Below are positions 37,167 through 45,982 of a stretch of 64,000 bases of DNA, one piece after another; the stretch's first letter is position 1; every line of letters begins with the position of its first letter. Below the pieces are notes generated by a model, which did not search any database, had not been told where the DNA came from, and worked only from the letters and a program-made list of their open reading frames with translations. The translations under genes and the position numbers were made by a program. The DNA is taken from the IMG/VR virus record IMGVR_UViG_3300010157_000046, positions 27,035 through 91,034 of that record; one strand, given 5' to 3'. The stretch comes from a virus.

Positions 37167-38199
37167 TGTAGTAGAAATAGACCTAGAAGATCTAACGGTA
37201 TACGTAGATGTATACGACTCCAGTTTAAGTCGCAAATGGTTGGCCAGCCTAAACACGCTTGTTGCCAACAACTATCACTTGGAAAAGAACTACTGTTTTT
37301 TTGGGTTTGCTGACAGTGTTCGTAACGGTAATTATTTAATAGATCAAATTAATGCCAGTATTTTGGCTATTAATGCTGAAAACATAGGATATCAAATTGA
37401 TGATCACTTTACACTAGACTCAGTGTTAGATAATAATCGCAAAATTGTTCACGACCGTTTTAATCGACTACACAGTTATTTCGAAGACCTTCAAGGCGTC
37501 AGCGGAAAAATGAGCCCATTTTATACAAAGGCCAACAGTGAAACACGCTGGCATATCAGGCAACTAAATGGACTGTGTCATGAGTTTGAAAGTTGGGCCC
37601 AGAGTTGGAATAAAAAACACACCGCACCAGAATGGATGCGACCTAGTCAACTCATGTGCTGGTTAAACAGTCCACGCTTTGTGTTAGACGACGATGATTA
37701 TGAACTGTTTGGCATAGAAAGTATCAACCGACCAACCGGCGGGGTATTTGTAGGAGTCAACAAAGCAGTGGGCAAACATCATTGGGAAGTATTTGTCGAC
37801 GAAGCTCATTACAACCCTGAGCATCGCACAGACTCATTGACTACATCAACCTTAAAACCACAAACAGAAGCTGCTGGGGACTTTGATATAGAATGGGCGC
37901 AAAATCCAGCTGGTGCGCCGTGGCAAACTCGTAACTTGACCAATTTTAGAACTTGGTTAATCAACAATGGGTTTGATCCAGAGGACAAGTCTCTTACTAT
38001 TGGACATCCACAAGTAGGTCAAGTTAAATTGCTCAAAAGTTTTGGCACAGAAGATTATCATGACATATGGACCCAGTTAAATACACGACTCAATGTAACA
38101 GCAATTCGCACCAGCGATGCAGAAGTTACATATCCATATCGTTGGAACGATTCAGACTATATGGCGCAACAAATAGCAGTATTACAACAAGGAAACTGA
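37147..38199 (+). CDS. Conserved hypothetical phage protein (350 aa)
   Basis: Start chosen at ATG 37147 (M-N-R-L-L-L-D-V-V), a 20-bp overlap with the previous gene; no strong ribosome site is seen. The sequence contains 'GGVFVGVNKAVGKHHWEVFVDEAHYNPEH', 'DFDIEWAQNPAG.PWQ' and 'LTIGHPQVGQVKLLKSFG', which I cannot match to a named enzyme family. It is rich in aromatic and acidic residues and has no transmembrane segment. Position after three radical SAM genes suggests a partner or acceptor-type protein, but that is only context. Confidence 0.45.
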   Translation: MNRLLLDVVEIDLEDLTVYVDVYDSSLSRKWLASLNTLVANNYHLEKNYCFFGFADSVRNGNYLIDQINASILAINAENIGYQIDDHFTLDSVLDNNRKIVHDRFNRLHSYFEDLQGVSGKMSPFYTKANSETRWHIRQLNGLCHEFESWAQSWNKKHTAPEWMRPSQLMCWLNSPRFVLDDDDYELFGIESINRPTGGVFVGVNKAVGKHHWEVFVDEAHYNPEHRTDSLTTSTLKPQTEAAGDFDIEWAQNPAGAPWQTRNLTNFRTWLINNGFDPEDKSLTIGHPQVGQVKLLKSFGTEDYHDIWTQLNTRLNVTAIRTSDAEVTYPYRWNDSDYMAQQIAVLQQGN

Positions 38200-38200
38200 C

Positions 38201-38302
38201 ATGAACTGGATCAAAAACTTATACAATCGAATTCGTCTAGAAATACGCTATCGTAAAAAGCTAAAAGAACTACGTAAACGAGATCCATTTATCTACAAAT
38301 GA
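38201..38302 (+). CDS. 33-aa basic peptide, conserved small phage ORF
   Basis: ATG 38201 to TGA 38300-38302. It encodes an amphipathic, highly basic peptide rich in R/K ('EIRYRKKLKELRKRDPFIYK' at the C-terminus). I recognise this C-terminal motif from tiny ORFs in T4-like cyanophages. Its start is one base after the previous stop and its stop overlaps the next ATG (ATGA at 38299-38302), so it is embedded in the operon. Too short for most gene callers. Nucleic-acid or membrane binding is possible from charge; function unknown. Confidence 0.6.
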   Translation: MNWIKNLYNRIRLEIRYRKKLKELRKRDPFIYK

Positions 38303-39777
38303 ATATCCTAGGTATTAGTGCCGGCTTTCATGACGCCGCGGCCACAGTGATCGATCCTCGCGGCGAGATATTGTTCGCCGGCCATTCAGAACGTTATAGT
38401 AAACGGAAAAATGACGCTGACTTTTGTCAGGGTTTGCTAGACGAAGTTGCAGAGTATGGTCCTGAGATTGTGGCCTATTATGAACGTCCTTGGAACAAAC
38501 AATTTAGACAATGGTACGCAGGTCAAGGCATTGAATGGTCAAAACTTACTACCCGGCAAATACTGCACAAGCAACTGGGAGGACAGATTGAACCCACAAA
38601 GGTGCATAGTTTTAATCATCATTTGAGCCACGCTGCCGCAGGCTTTCAAACAAGCCCGTTTGATCATGCCACAGTGGTAGTAATAGATGCAATAGGCGAA
38701 TGGGACACAATATCAATATGGGGTGCAGAATATGATCGAAAAGGCGTGGCTCGGTATAAAAGATTATGGAGACAGGTTTATCCGCACAGCATAGGGTTGT
38801 TCTACAGTGCTGTCACAGAACGAGTTGGCCTACATCCCTTAGACGAAGAATACATTACCATGGGCATGGCTGCTTGGGGTCGCAACACATGGTATCACGA
38901 CATGCGCAAGCATGTGATTGCCAACGATCGTGATATAAGACTAAAGCAAAACTTCCACACAGGTATGAGTGCAGATTTTCTAAAGGGTTCTAGTAATGAA
39001 AACATTGCAGCTGCTGGACAATTAGTAGCAGAGGATCTTATAAAGCAGGTGATGATTCGTGCTAGAAACTTTGAATTTAGTCATAATCTGGTATATATGG
39101 GTGGGGTGGCTTTAAATTGCACAGCCAACCGTATGTTAGGAGATTACTTTGACAAAATCTGGATTATGCCTTGCCCCGGTGACGCTGGTAGCAGTCTCGG
39201 TGCTGCCGCTTTGGCTTTTGGGCGTAGAATTAACTGGCACAACAGTTATCTCGGCCATTGCATTCCAGGTGTTTATCCTGTTAATGAGTTGTTGGACCGG
39301 CTTCTTAGTGACAAAATTGTCGGAGTGGCATCAGGAAGAGCCGAGTTCGGCCCCCGCGCACTTGGAAACCGTAGCCTCCTTGCAGACCCTAGAGGCTGCG
39401 AGATCAAGGAGAAAGTGAATGCGATCAAACGTAGACAACAGTTTAGGCCGTTTGCCCCGGTCATATTGGCTGAGGTGGCTAATGACTATTTTGATATGCC
39501 AGTGGGTTGGCATCATAGTCCTTATATGCAGTCAGTCGCTAAGTGTCGCCAGCCTGACCTTACTCCTGCTATATGTCATGTTGATGGCACCAGTCGAGTG
39601 CAAACTGTGGCGAAAGACGGTTCGGGCATAAGAGAATTGTTAGAAAAATGGTATGTGTTAACAGGGTGCCCTATGTTGCTCAACACCAGTTTGAACATAC
39701 GTGGTGAGCCCATGGTCAATGATAGAGCAGATGCTGATCGTTTTGAACAGTTATATGGCGTTAAAGTTTGTAGTTAA
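38299..39777 (+). CDS. Carbamoyltransferase, NodU/CmcH/TobZ family
   Basis: 492 residues. N-terminal 'ILGISAGFHDAAATVID' and 'HHLSHAAAGFQTSPF' (the metal/carbamoyladenylate-site His residues), central 'VYMGGVALNCTANR', 'CPGDAGSSLGAA', and the C-terminal domain 'AEFGPRALGNRSLLADPR', 'FRPFAPVI', 'LLNTSLNIRGEPM' are all hallmarks of this family. Such enzymes use carbamoyl phosphate and ATP to O-carbamoylate sugar hydroxyls, as NodU does on Nod factor or TobZ on tobramycin/kanamycin. It is the last plus-strand gene of the operon; its 3' end overlaps the convergent gene by 17 bp. Confidence 0.88.
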   Translation: MNILGISAGFHDAAATVIDPRGEILFAGHSERYSKRKNDADFCQGLLDEVAEYGPEIVAYYERPWNKQFRQWYAGQGIEWSKLTTRQILHKQLGGQIEPTKVHSFNHHLSHAAAGFQTSPFDHATVVVIDAIGEWDTISIWGAEYDRKGVARYKRLWRQVYPHSIGLFYSAVTERVGLHPLDEEYITMGMAAWGRNTWYHDMRKHVIANDRDIRLKQNFHTGMSADFLKGSSNENIAAAGQLVAEDLIKQVMIRARNFEFSHNLVYMGGVALNCTANRMLGDYFDKIWIMPCPGDAGSSLGAAALAFGRRINWHNSYLGHCIPGVYPVNELLDRLLSDKIVGVASGRAEFGPRALGNRSLLADPRGCEIKEKVNAIKRRQQFRPFAPVILAEVANDYFDMPVGWHHSPYMQSVAKCRQPDLTPAICHVDGTSRVQTVAKDGSGIRELLEKWYVLTGCPMLLNTSLNIRGEPMVNDRADADRFEQLYGVKVCS

Positions 39778-41008
39778 ACCAAGGTGCCCATTCCGGAACC
39801 ACTTTGCAAAGTGGTCGTTTACTGACTGAGTCTTCTGTTCGAATATGCTCGATAAACTTTGCTAATGCCGCAGGTTTAAACTCAATGCTTTCTACAGTGC
39901 TAATCAGTCTATCTATAGTCTGCACATAATGGCCCTTTTCATGATTACTATATTCCGGCATTGCCCAATGCTCGTACCGTTTCCTGCCGGCATGTAATCT
40001 TTCTAATGCCACAGCTTTTAATTCAGGTGGCAAGGCACAGATGCCCAAATGTTCTTGGAACACATGACTGATACTGGTATACTTTAAATTGTTGCTATAG
40101 CACCAATCAACAAAGTCCATGGCACCGAGTATATTAACAGCAGTGACCACATGATTAACTACCTCGTGGACAGGACTTGCTTGTATCTTTGCTACATTCT
40201 CTACAATAGAGTCCCATCGTGCTCCGCGGCGTTGATATTCTATCACTGCACCTACACCATCAATACTTACGGTATACAATACTCGTTTAAACTGTTTGAA
40301 CTTTTCAACTAATCGGTCAGGAAAGTCACTTGCATTAGTTAAGATAGTTATAATCATGTCCTTGGCTAAATCGTGTTCAATTACATAATCAATTAAGCGA
40401 TTGACTTCGGGCTGTAGGATAGTTTCACCGCCGGTAAAGCCCAGGATCTTTACGTCTTTAATTATATCAAAAAAGTCATGATCAACTGAGTTGATTTCAT
40501 ACTTTATTTTTCTTCCTTGTTGAAGGTCAAATGTATATCGTTGACTACTGGCGCCTGAATAACACATCACACAAGCATAATTACAGTAGTTACTGGGCAT
40601 GTAGTCCAATGCATATATGCTGTTGGCCGTTAACTCTGCGTCAACTATACGTTGAACTTCTTCCAGTATATCTATATCTAAATGCTCAAACAGATATGCG
40701 TTATTGAGTTGTCTGGGACTACTTGCTCCTACTCGTTCTGCGTTGATACATGTGCCACATGACATAGGCATACGGCCATCTAAAAAAGATTGACGTAGGT
40801 CTTTCCAAACCCGAGTATTTCTTGTCGCAGTAATGTTCGAATCTTGAACGTTCCATTCAGGACCAGCCTGTATAACACTACAAGGACGCACAAAGTTTGC
40901 AACAGTTTGGTCTGGATCGACTACTCCGCAGGTAGAATAAAAGCTATTGACAAATGGAGCAAGACACATCTTTTCTCCATATGTCGCATATAACTTGTCG
41001 ACGGTCAT
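39761..41008 (-). CDS. Radical SAM enzyme with N-terminal SPASM/twitch region (7 of 8)
   Basis: 415 residues from ATG 41008, chosen because it forms an ATGA overlap with the upstream amidinotransferase gene. N-terminal 'MCLAPFVNSFYSTCG' (C15, C27), C43, then C84-G-T-C87 with 'NAERVGASSPRQ'. Core C-N-Y-A-C-V-M-C (C142, C146, C149) and TGGET rather than GGEP. 'SIDGVGAVIEYQRRGARWDSIVENV' is the typical distal rSAM strand. Coupled to an amidinotransferase, so the two may act on the same molecule. Substrate unknown. Confidence 0.82.
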   Translation of the reverse strand: MTVDKLYATYGEKMCLAPFVNSFYSTCGVVDPDQTVANFVRPCSVIQAGPEWNVQDSNITATRNTRVWKDLRQSFLDGRMPMSCGTCINAERVGASSPRQLNNAYLFEHLDIDILEEVQRIVDAELTANSIYALDYMPSNYCNYACVMCYSGASSQRYTFDLQQGRKIKYEINSVDHDFFDIIKDVKILGFTGGETILQPEVNRLIDYVIEHDLAKDMIITILTNASDFPDRLVEKFKQFKRVLYTVSIDGVGAVIEYQRRGARWDSIVENVAKIQASPVHEVVNHVVTAVNILGAMDFVDWCYSNNLKYTSISHVFQEHLGICALPPELKAVALERLHAGRKRYEHWAMPEYSNHEKGHYVQTIDRLISTVESIEFKPAALAKFIEHIRTEDSVSKRPLCKVVPEWAPWFNYKL

Positions 41009-42024
41009 AGATAAGTTTCTAATCCGCCTCTGCGTCGCAGGTCTTGTGTGCAACAACTGATACCACCATCCCAAAAGTAACTGTGTCGTAGTTCACTTAT
41101 GATAGGATTGATTCGGTGCTTTTTACAAAAATCAAACACGGGTTTATTATACGCACTGAAGATAACATTTTCTTCATCCAGTACCAAACAGTTGACATCA
41201 AACACTGTTTCGGCTACAAACCCTGTCCATTTGTTCAAGTAGGTATCTACAAAACTGGTAAACTCTGCTGTAGGAGTTTGTCCCTGAACATACCAAGCGC
41301 CAGGATTGGCAGTGTATTTAAATTTGCCCACTTCCATTGCAGCCCAGATGCTTGAATCCCAAACTTTACAAACTTCCCAACCCGGAAAGTCCTCGGCTAA
41401 GTGTAAATGCATGTCGTGTTTGCTGCTTAATATAACTCCGGGCTTAAGGATAGCAAATACAGCATCACCGTGACCATCTGTCACAGCTTCGTGTATGCGA
41501 TAGTCTGGTCCTAATACGTTATCTACGATCCAGCGTGTTTGCTCGGGTCGCAAGTAATCACTGTTGTCAAAGAACACATCACGTCCTACACGCACAATAC
41601 AACTGGCACTGGCGCCGTTTAAGATACAGTCTGAATCATAATTGTTTTTGTGCGGGTTAACAACTTGGTCTGAGTATTTGTCGCAAATTTCGTCTAGTTC
41701 CTGCATTTCAAGGACACGCAATAATTTTTGTCCTAAACTAATTTGCCAATCTCTTGGAGTCAGCGGCGGCAACGGTGCACCGTCGTCGGTAATCTGTAGG
41801 CGTTCAAAATTTTGTTTGGACATCAGTGTAGGTCTAAGGACCTTTGCACCGTATTGTTCTATAGTGCGTTGGAGGTTGTTAAGATCTTCATCAGTCTCGG
41901 CTAATATTTGTTGTAACTGATTACGCACTTGTGCGTTGTCAATAAAATCAAAATAGTCTGGAGTATAGGCTCGTCCTACTATGACTTCTTCAAGTGGTTG
42001 CCAACTGGTATAACTGCTGATCAT
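41005..42024 (-). CDS. Amidinotransferase (AGAT/StrB-like), 1 of 3
   Basis: 339 residues from ATG 42024 (AAGGA six bases upstream; ATGA overlap). Family marks: 'PLEEVIVGRAY', P-L-T-P-R-D (88-92), 'GHGDAVF' with His185, 'ETVFDVNCLVLDEENV' and the C-terminal catalytic block G-G-I-S-C (C324) followed by T-Q-D-L-R-R-R-G, which closely parallels the Gly-Gly-x-x-Cys...RRRG end of glycine amidinotransferase. Predicted reaction: transfer of an amidino group from arginine to an amine through a Cys-amidino intermediate. The acceptor is unknown; an amino sugar or aminocyclitol is inferred from context. Confidence 0.78.
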   Translation of the reverse strand: MISSYTSWQPLEEVIVGRAYTPDYFDFIDNAQVRNQLQQILAETDEDLNNLQRTIEQYGAKVLRPTLMSKQNFERLQITDDGAPLPPLTPRDWQISLGQKLLRVLEMQELDEICDKYSDQVVNPHKNNYDSDCILNGASASCIVRVGRDVFFDNSDYLRPEQTRWIVDNVLGPDYRIHEAVTDGHGDAVFAILKPGVILSSKHDMHLHLAEDFPGWEVCKVWDSSIWAAMEVGKFKYTANPGAWYVQGQTPTAEFTSFVDTYLNKWTGFVAETVFDVNCLVLDEENVIFSAYNKPVFDFCKKHRINPIISELRHSYFWDGGISCCTQDLRRRGGLETYL

Positions 42025-43139
42025 TGTGGTCCTTTTTGTATGGTAAATTTTGTTAACATTTGATTTAATTCCGTCCATAATCGATTAGCAAATGCACCTG
42101 AATAAAAATGATTATAATTATGCTCAACTATGGGCAAACAGGCCTGATGTATTCGTTGTCTTTCTGCCAGAGACAAATTATTTAAGTCTTTTAGTAACTG
42201 TGTAACTTTTTCAATGCGGCGAATATCATCAGTTTCGATGTCATAGCTTTCATCAAATACATCTGCAAATGTTCGAAAGCCATATTCTCTAAGATAACTC
42301 AAACTCTCTGCCGGAGCTACCAACACAAACGGCATTTCCAACGCTATGGCCTTGAATGTCTTTTCAGTCAAATGAGTCCTACGCCCAAAGTAAACAGTTT
42401 CGGTTGGCACATATACTAAACTATCTTGAGCCTCAACAAAATTACCCAATTGATAACTGTGCATTTCCTGTTGAGCTTCTCCGGCAAATAGTCTAGGAAG
42501 TTCTGCACGATCAAACACATCGGCAATGTCCTGGTATACATTCTTATATTTTTGTGCTATACTAGATATATCCACACGTTCGTATTGGCATATCCTGGGT
42601 GCGCTAATATGATTGTTTCCTAGTCCTTGTTTAAAGACATTGTATAAAAACAACACACGATGATCACGCTTGCCTGCCACAATACGATTGGGACTCATGA
42701 AAGTTCTAGTAGGCCGACGATCACGTGCTCTGGCAATTAAAAATGTTCGGTCATACCCGCGAAACCAATCCAAACATGCCCACCCGTGATAGAAATAATA
42801 ATGCGGAGTCCACTCATATTTTTTACAAAGTTCTTCCACATACTCGCCGCGTTCGCTTACTACAATGTGCCCAAAAGGAGTTGGTTTATTTGGCCACCAA
42901 ACATCGGTATTTCTCCTCATTACCTCATTGAATAATGACTCAAACGTATCCAAATGTATCGGTTCTTGATCATGCATGAACACATAGTCGTTTTCTACTA
43001 TGCTGTCTGTGCCCAAGTTAAATAAAGCGTCTGGGCTGGTATTGCCAGGTGGATCACAAAAGAACAGTCTGGTTCCGGGCCGGTTGTCTCTAAACCAAGG
43101 CCAAAATGTATGGTTGTAAATTTCATCTATTCTAATCAT
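42021..43139 (-). CDS. Glycosyltransferase-like protein, TEK-KP family (3 of 4)
   Basis: 372 residues, ATG at 43139. The C-terminal block 'LVYVPTETVYFGRRTHLTEKTFKAIALEMPFVLVAP', 'YLREYGFRTFADVFDESYD' marks the family (other copies at 28550, 34967, 49430). The N-terminus ('LFFCDPPGNTSPDALF', 'DYVFMHDQEPIHLDTF') looks like a separate acceptor-type domain. Start codon shares bases with that of the divergent gene (CATG at 43137-43140). First gene of a minus-strand unit that leads into the amidinotransferase and radical SAM genes. Confidence 0.52.
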   Translation of the reverse strand: MIRIDEIYNHTFWPWFRDNRPGTRLFFCDPPGNTSPDALFNLGTDSIVENDYVFMHDQEPIHLDTFESLFNEVMRRNTDVWWPNKPTPFGHIVVSERGEYVEELCKKYEWTPHYYFYHGWACLDWFRGYDRTFLIARARDRRPTRTFMSPNRIVAGKRDHRVLFLYNVFKQGLGNNHISAPRICQYERVDISSIAQKYKNVYQDIADVFDRAELPRLFAGEAQQEMHSYQLGNFVEAQDSLVYVPTETVYFGRRTHLTEKTFKAIALEMPFVLVAPAESLSYLREYGFRTFADVFDESYDIETDDIRRIEKVTQLLKDLNNLSLAERQRIHQACLPIVEHNYNHFYSGAFANRLWTELNQMLTKFTIQKGPQ

Positions 43140-44940
43140 GTTTGACGTATTTTATTCTGGAACAAAACCAAATCGATTTGCTCATGAGCAACAGGCTGAT
43201 AGTATTGATCATGCTAGGGAGTTGAGTCGTACTAGGTATTTTTGGTGGACCAACTATTTAACTGACTATACAGAGTTTGATTTTTTATATGAGCCTGTGC
43301 CCTGGGAATCGCACCAACGTCATGCATGGCCTAGTCAGTGGCAAAAGGATGCAGAAACATATCTAGTTCCTAAATCGGGCTATACAGAAACTAACTACAG
43401 AAAAGACTCGATACTAAAACGACTGCCGGATTTATATTCGTGGAAAGTTCCTGACAACTTTGATACCGGCAGTTTTGATTGGTCGTGGCACCCGGACCCT
43501 ACTGAACCCGGTTACATATACCAATTTGGCACACAGCATCAACGTACCGGTGGCCCACAGTATATTTTACCTGGAGCAACAGATTTAAAATTTTGCGATC
43601 AAGTCAAGGGCAGTGCTAAATCAAACGCAACGCCCATAGTTGAAATTAACCATATGGATGGCAATGCTGGCCAAGTGCCAGGTGTTGTTGCCACTGTGCG
43701 TTACTTTGACAACTACAAAGATATCCTAACTAGAATTGCCAATACTTCGGAACACGAGTATATTTGGATTGTAAGTAGCTGTTGTGATTATACCACGTTT
43801 GATTTTAGCTGGCATCCAGAGCTATGGCAAAATACCATGTTACATGTATTTGCCAGTTCTGGAGAAAAGTTTGGTGATACATTCTATATGCATGTGCCCA
43901 GCTTTAAACGTCGTATAGGACAATTTGAACTGTTGGATTGGTATGATGTAAACTTTGTTGGTCCTGGTGTGCCACGCAGACCCTTGCCCGTTATACAACA
44001 TACATATGATACTCATGTGGCGGCAATTAAAACTATGGACTGGCCAGGTCCACTGGCAGTGTTCAGCACAGACGATAGCGTAGGGGAGATACCTACAGTT
44101 CCGCTATGGCGAGAAAAGACCAAGACCATTGTGCCTTTAAGCGCCGGTGCCAGCCGAGTCGTTGTGCCCAAGACAGCAGTTCCATATATAAAGACGCAGG
44201 CTTACGATTATCCCTACATAGATCGCACACAGCGTCATATGTCAACAGACGAGCCTTTAGATATTGTGTTTATCGACAACGGAGAACCACGAGCCGAGGT
44301 TAACTTTACACACCTTAACAGTGAGACCTACAATTTACTAAACAGGGTGCATCGCAGTAGCGGCGTCAACGGTCGTGTTGCTGCATACCAAGCAGCCGCA
44401 GAATTAAGTCAAACACCTTGGTTCTTTGCTGTGTTTGCTAAATTACGAGTAAATCCAACGTTTGATTGGGCATGGCAACCAGACCGACTACAGGAGCCCA
44501 AGCATTATATATTCCACGCATTTAATCCTACCAATGGTCTGACATACGGTCACCAGGCAATGATTGCTTATAATCGAGAATTGGTATTGAGCAATACTGG
44601 TGTAGGTCTAGACTTTACATTGGATAGCGCCCATGAAGTAGTTCCTGTATTAAGCGGCACAGCTGAATACGCCGATACACCATGGATGGCGTGGCGCACG
44701 GCGTTCCGTGAAGTGTTAAAGTTAAAAAGTAGCGATGACGTTGAAAGTCAATATAGACTCAATCGTTGGTGCACCAATGGTGAAGGAGCCAATGCTCAGT
44801 GGAGCAGTATAGGTGCCCAAGATGCTCTTGAGTATTATGATGCGGTTGGTGGAGATTTTGCCGAGCTTAAAAAGAGCTACGACTGGGCCTGGTTGGCTAG
44901 CTATGCTTTGCTGAAGCGCAATCTAACACAGCATCAATAA
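43138..44940 (+). CDS. Three-module glycosyltransferase-related protein (600 aa)
   Basis: ATG at 43138 overlaps the divergent start. The protein holds three degenerate copies of one module, each ending in F-D-[WF]-[SA]-W-[HQ]-P: around residues 115-121, 222-227 and 443-449. The third copy ('DIVFIDNGEPRAEVNF', 'VHRSSGVNGRVAAYQAAAELSQTPWFFAVF', 'HAFNPTNGLTYGHQAMIAYNR') is clearly related to the glycosyltransferase-like protein at 23515-24447. The DxD-type acidic motif of that relative is replaced by hydrophobic residues (F-A-V-F-A-K-L), so catalysis is doubtful. Possibly a binding or scaffold protein. Confidence 0.5.
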   Translation: MFDVFYSGTKPNRFAHEQQADSIDHARELSRTRYFWWTNYLTDYTEFDFLYEPVPWESHQRHAWPSQWQKDAETYLVPKSGYTETNYRKDSILKRLPDLYSWKVPDNFDTGSFDWSWHPDPTEPGYIYQFGTQHQRTGGPQYILPGATDLKFCDQVKGSAKSNATPIVEINHMDGNAGQVPGVVATVRYFDNYKDILTRIANTSEHEYIWIVSSCCDYTTFDFSWHPELWQNTMLHVFASSGEKFGDTFYMHVPSFKRRIGQFELLDWYDVNFVGPGVPRRPLPVIQHTYDTHVAAIKTMDWPGPLAVFSTDDSVGEIPTVPLWREKTKTIVPLSAGASRVVVPKTAVPYIKTQAYDYPYIDRTQRHMSTDEPLDIVFIDNGEPRAEVNFTHLNSETYNLLNRVHRSSGVNGRVAAYQAAAELSQTPWFFAVFAKLRVNPTFDWAWQPDRLQEPKHYIFHAFNPTNGLTYGHQAMIAYNRELVLSNTGVGLDFTLDSAHEVVPVLSGTAEYADTPWMAWRTAFREVLKLKSSDDVESQYRLNRWCTNGEGANAQWSSIGAQDALEYYDAVGGDFAELKKSYDWAWLASYALLKRNLTQHQ

Positions 44941-45982
44941 CGTATTCAACTTCTAGATCCGTTAGCTCGGGATAGATAGGCAAACTCAATACTCTACGTG
45001 CCAGGGCACTGGCAGAACTCAACAGGTCGGGTCCGGGATAACGAGTATAAGCAGGCAACTCGTGCAAGGGCTCTTTGTAATGTACCTTTGTTTCGATACC
45101 TTTGATGGCTAGGTTACGTGCTACGATGTCACGATTGTCTACATCGATAACAAACTTGTGGTAGCAATGTGTTTCAAAATTGCTGTCATTGATTAGTGTT
45201 CTAATGCCGGACTTCTTTAGTCGTTCTATCCAATAAGCCGCAATGGTCTTACGACGCAGTTGCCATGCATCTATGTAACGAGTCTTGACCATCATTTGGC
45301 CGCACTCGGTCTCACTCATTCTACTGTTGGTTCCTATCGTGGCATGTCCGGGTTTGCCATTATTGATCCACTCTCGTGCAAACCATGCTAACGCTTGGTC
45401 ATCAGTGACCACAGCACCACCATTGCCGTAAGCATTGAGATTTTTCATTGGATCGAAACTGATAGCTGTGGCTGAACCAATTCTAGCACACTTGTTGCTG
45501 AGCCAATGTTGGGCGCCATCTTCGATCACAAGGTCTGTAGCCCAGAATTGATTGGCATTGACTGCGGCACCGTATAGACCAACCAACACTGTGGCCTGCA
45601 CACTGAGATCCTGTGGTATCTTTTGCGTGTTTAAAATACCGTGCGAGTCAGTGTCAGCAATGTATACTTCCCACCCGGCACGTATAAATGCATTGGCCGT
45701 GGCCACATAGGTCATTGACGGAACAACTACTCTGGGTGGGTTTACACTGGATTGGACTCGATAAAACTCAGCAATTATTTCTAATGCTTGACTACCTGAG
45801 TGACAAGTTACGGCATAACTAGAATGATTTCGTTTGGCCAACCACGCTTCAAACTCAGCGGTATAATTGCCCTGCATGAGTTGTCCACTACGCAGGACTT
45901 CATCTGTAACATCCAGTATTTCTGTTCGTAGTGTGTTATACTGCTTTTTGAGACCAGTGAACGGAATCTTTAAGCCATTCAA
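44897..45982 (-). CDS. PLP-dependent sugar aminotransferase, DegT/DnrJ/EryC1/StrS family
   Basis: 361 residues from TTG 45982: GGAGG lies five bases upstream and TTG overlaps the previous TGA (TTGA). Family marks are 'SGSQALE', 'VPSMTYVATANAFIRAGW', 'EDGAQHWLSNKCARIGS' with the PLP-ring Asp, and the Schiff-base Lys in 'SFDPMKNLNAYGNGGAVV' (K180). Predicted reaction: amination of a keto-sugar or keto-cyclitol with an amino-acid donor. It is translationally coupled behind an amidinotransferase, the pairing used to make guanidino-cyclitols in streptomycin-type pathways. Converges with and overlaps the plus-strand gene by 44 bp. Confidence 0.85.
   Translation of the reverse strand: MNGLKIPFTGLKKQYNTLRTEILDVTDEVLRSGQLMQGNYTAEFEAWLAKRNHSSYAVTCHSGSQALEIIAEFYRVQSSVNPPRVVVPSMTYVATANAFIRAGWEVYIADTDSHGILNTQKIPQDLSVQATVLVGLYGAAVNANQFWATDLVIEDGAQHWLSNKCARIGSATAISFDPMKNLNAYGNGGAVVTDDQALAWFAREWINNGKPGHATIGTNSRMSETECGQMMVKTRYIDAWQLRRKTIAAYWIERLKKSGIRTLINDSNFETHCYHKFVIDVDNRDIVARNLAIKGIETKVHYKEPLHELPAYTRYPGPDLLSSASALARRVLSLPIYPELTDLEVEYVIDAVLDCASAKHS

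Noticed and set aside
43138-44940. Calling the 600-aa three-module protein an active glycosyltransferase
   Set aside because: The acidic metal-binding motif of its relative at 23515 is not present in the third module, so only relatedness is claimed.
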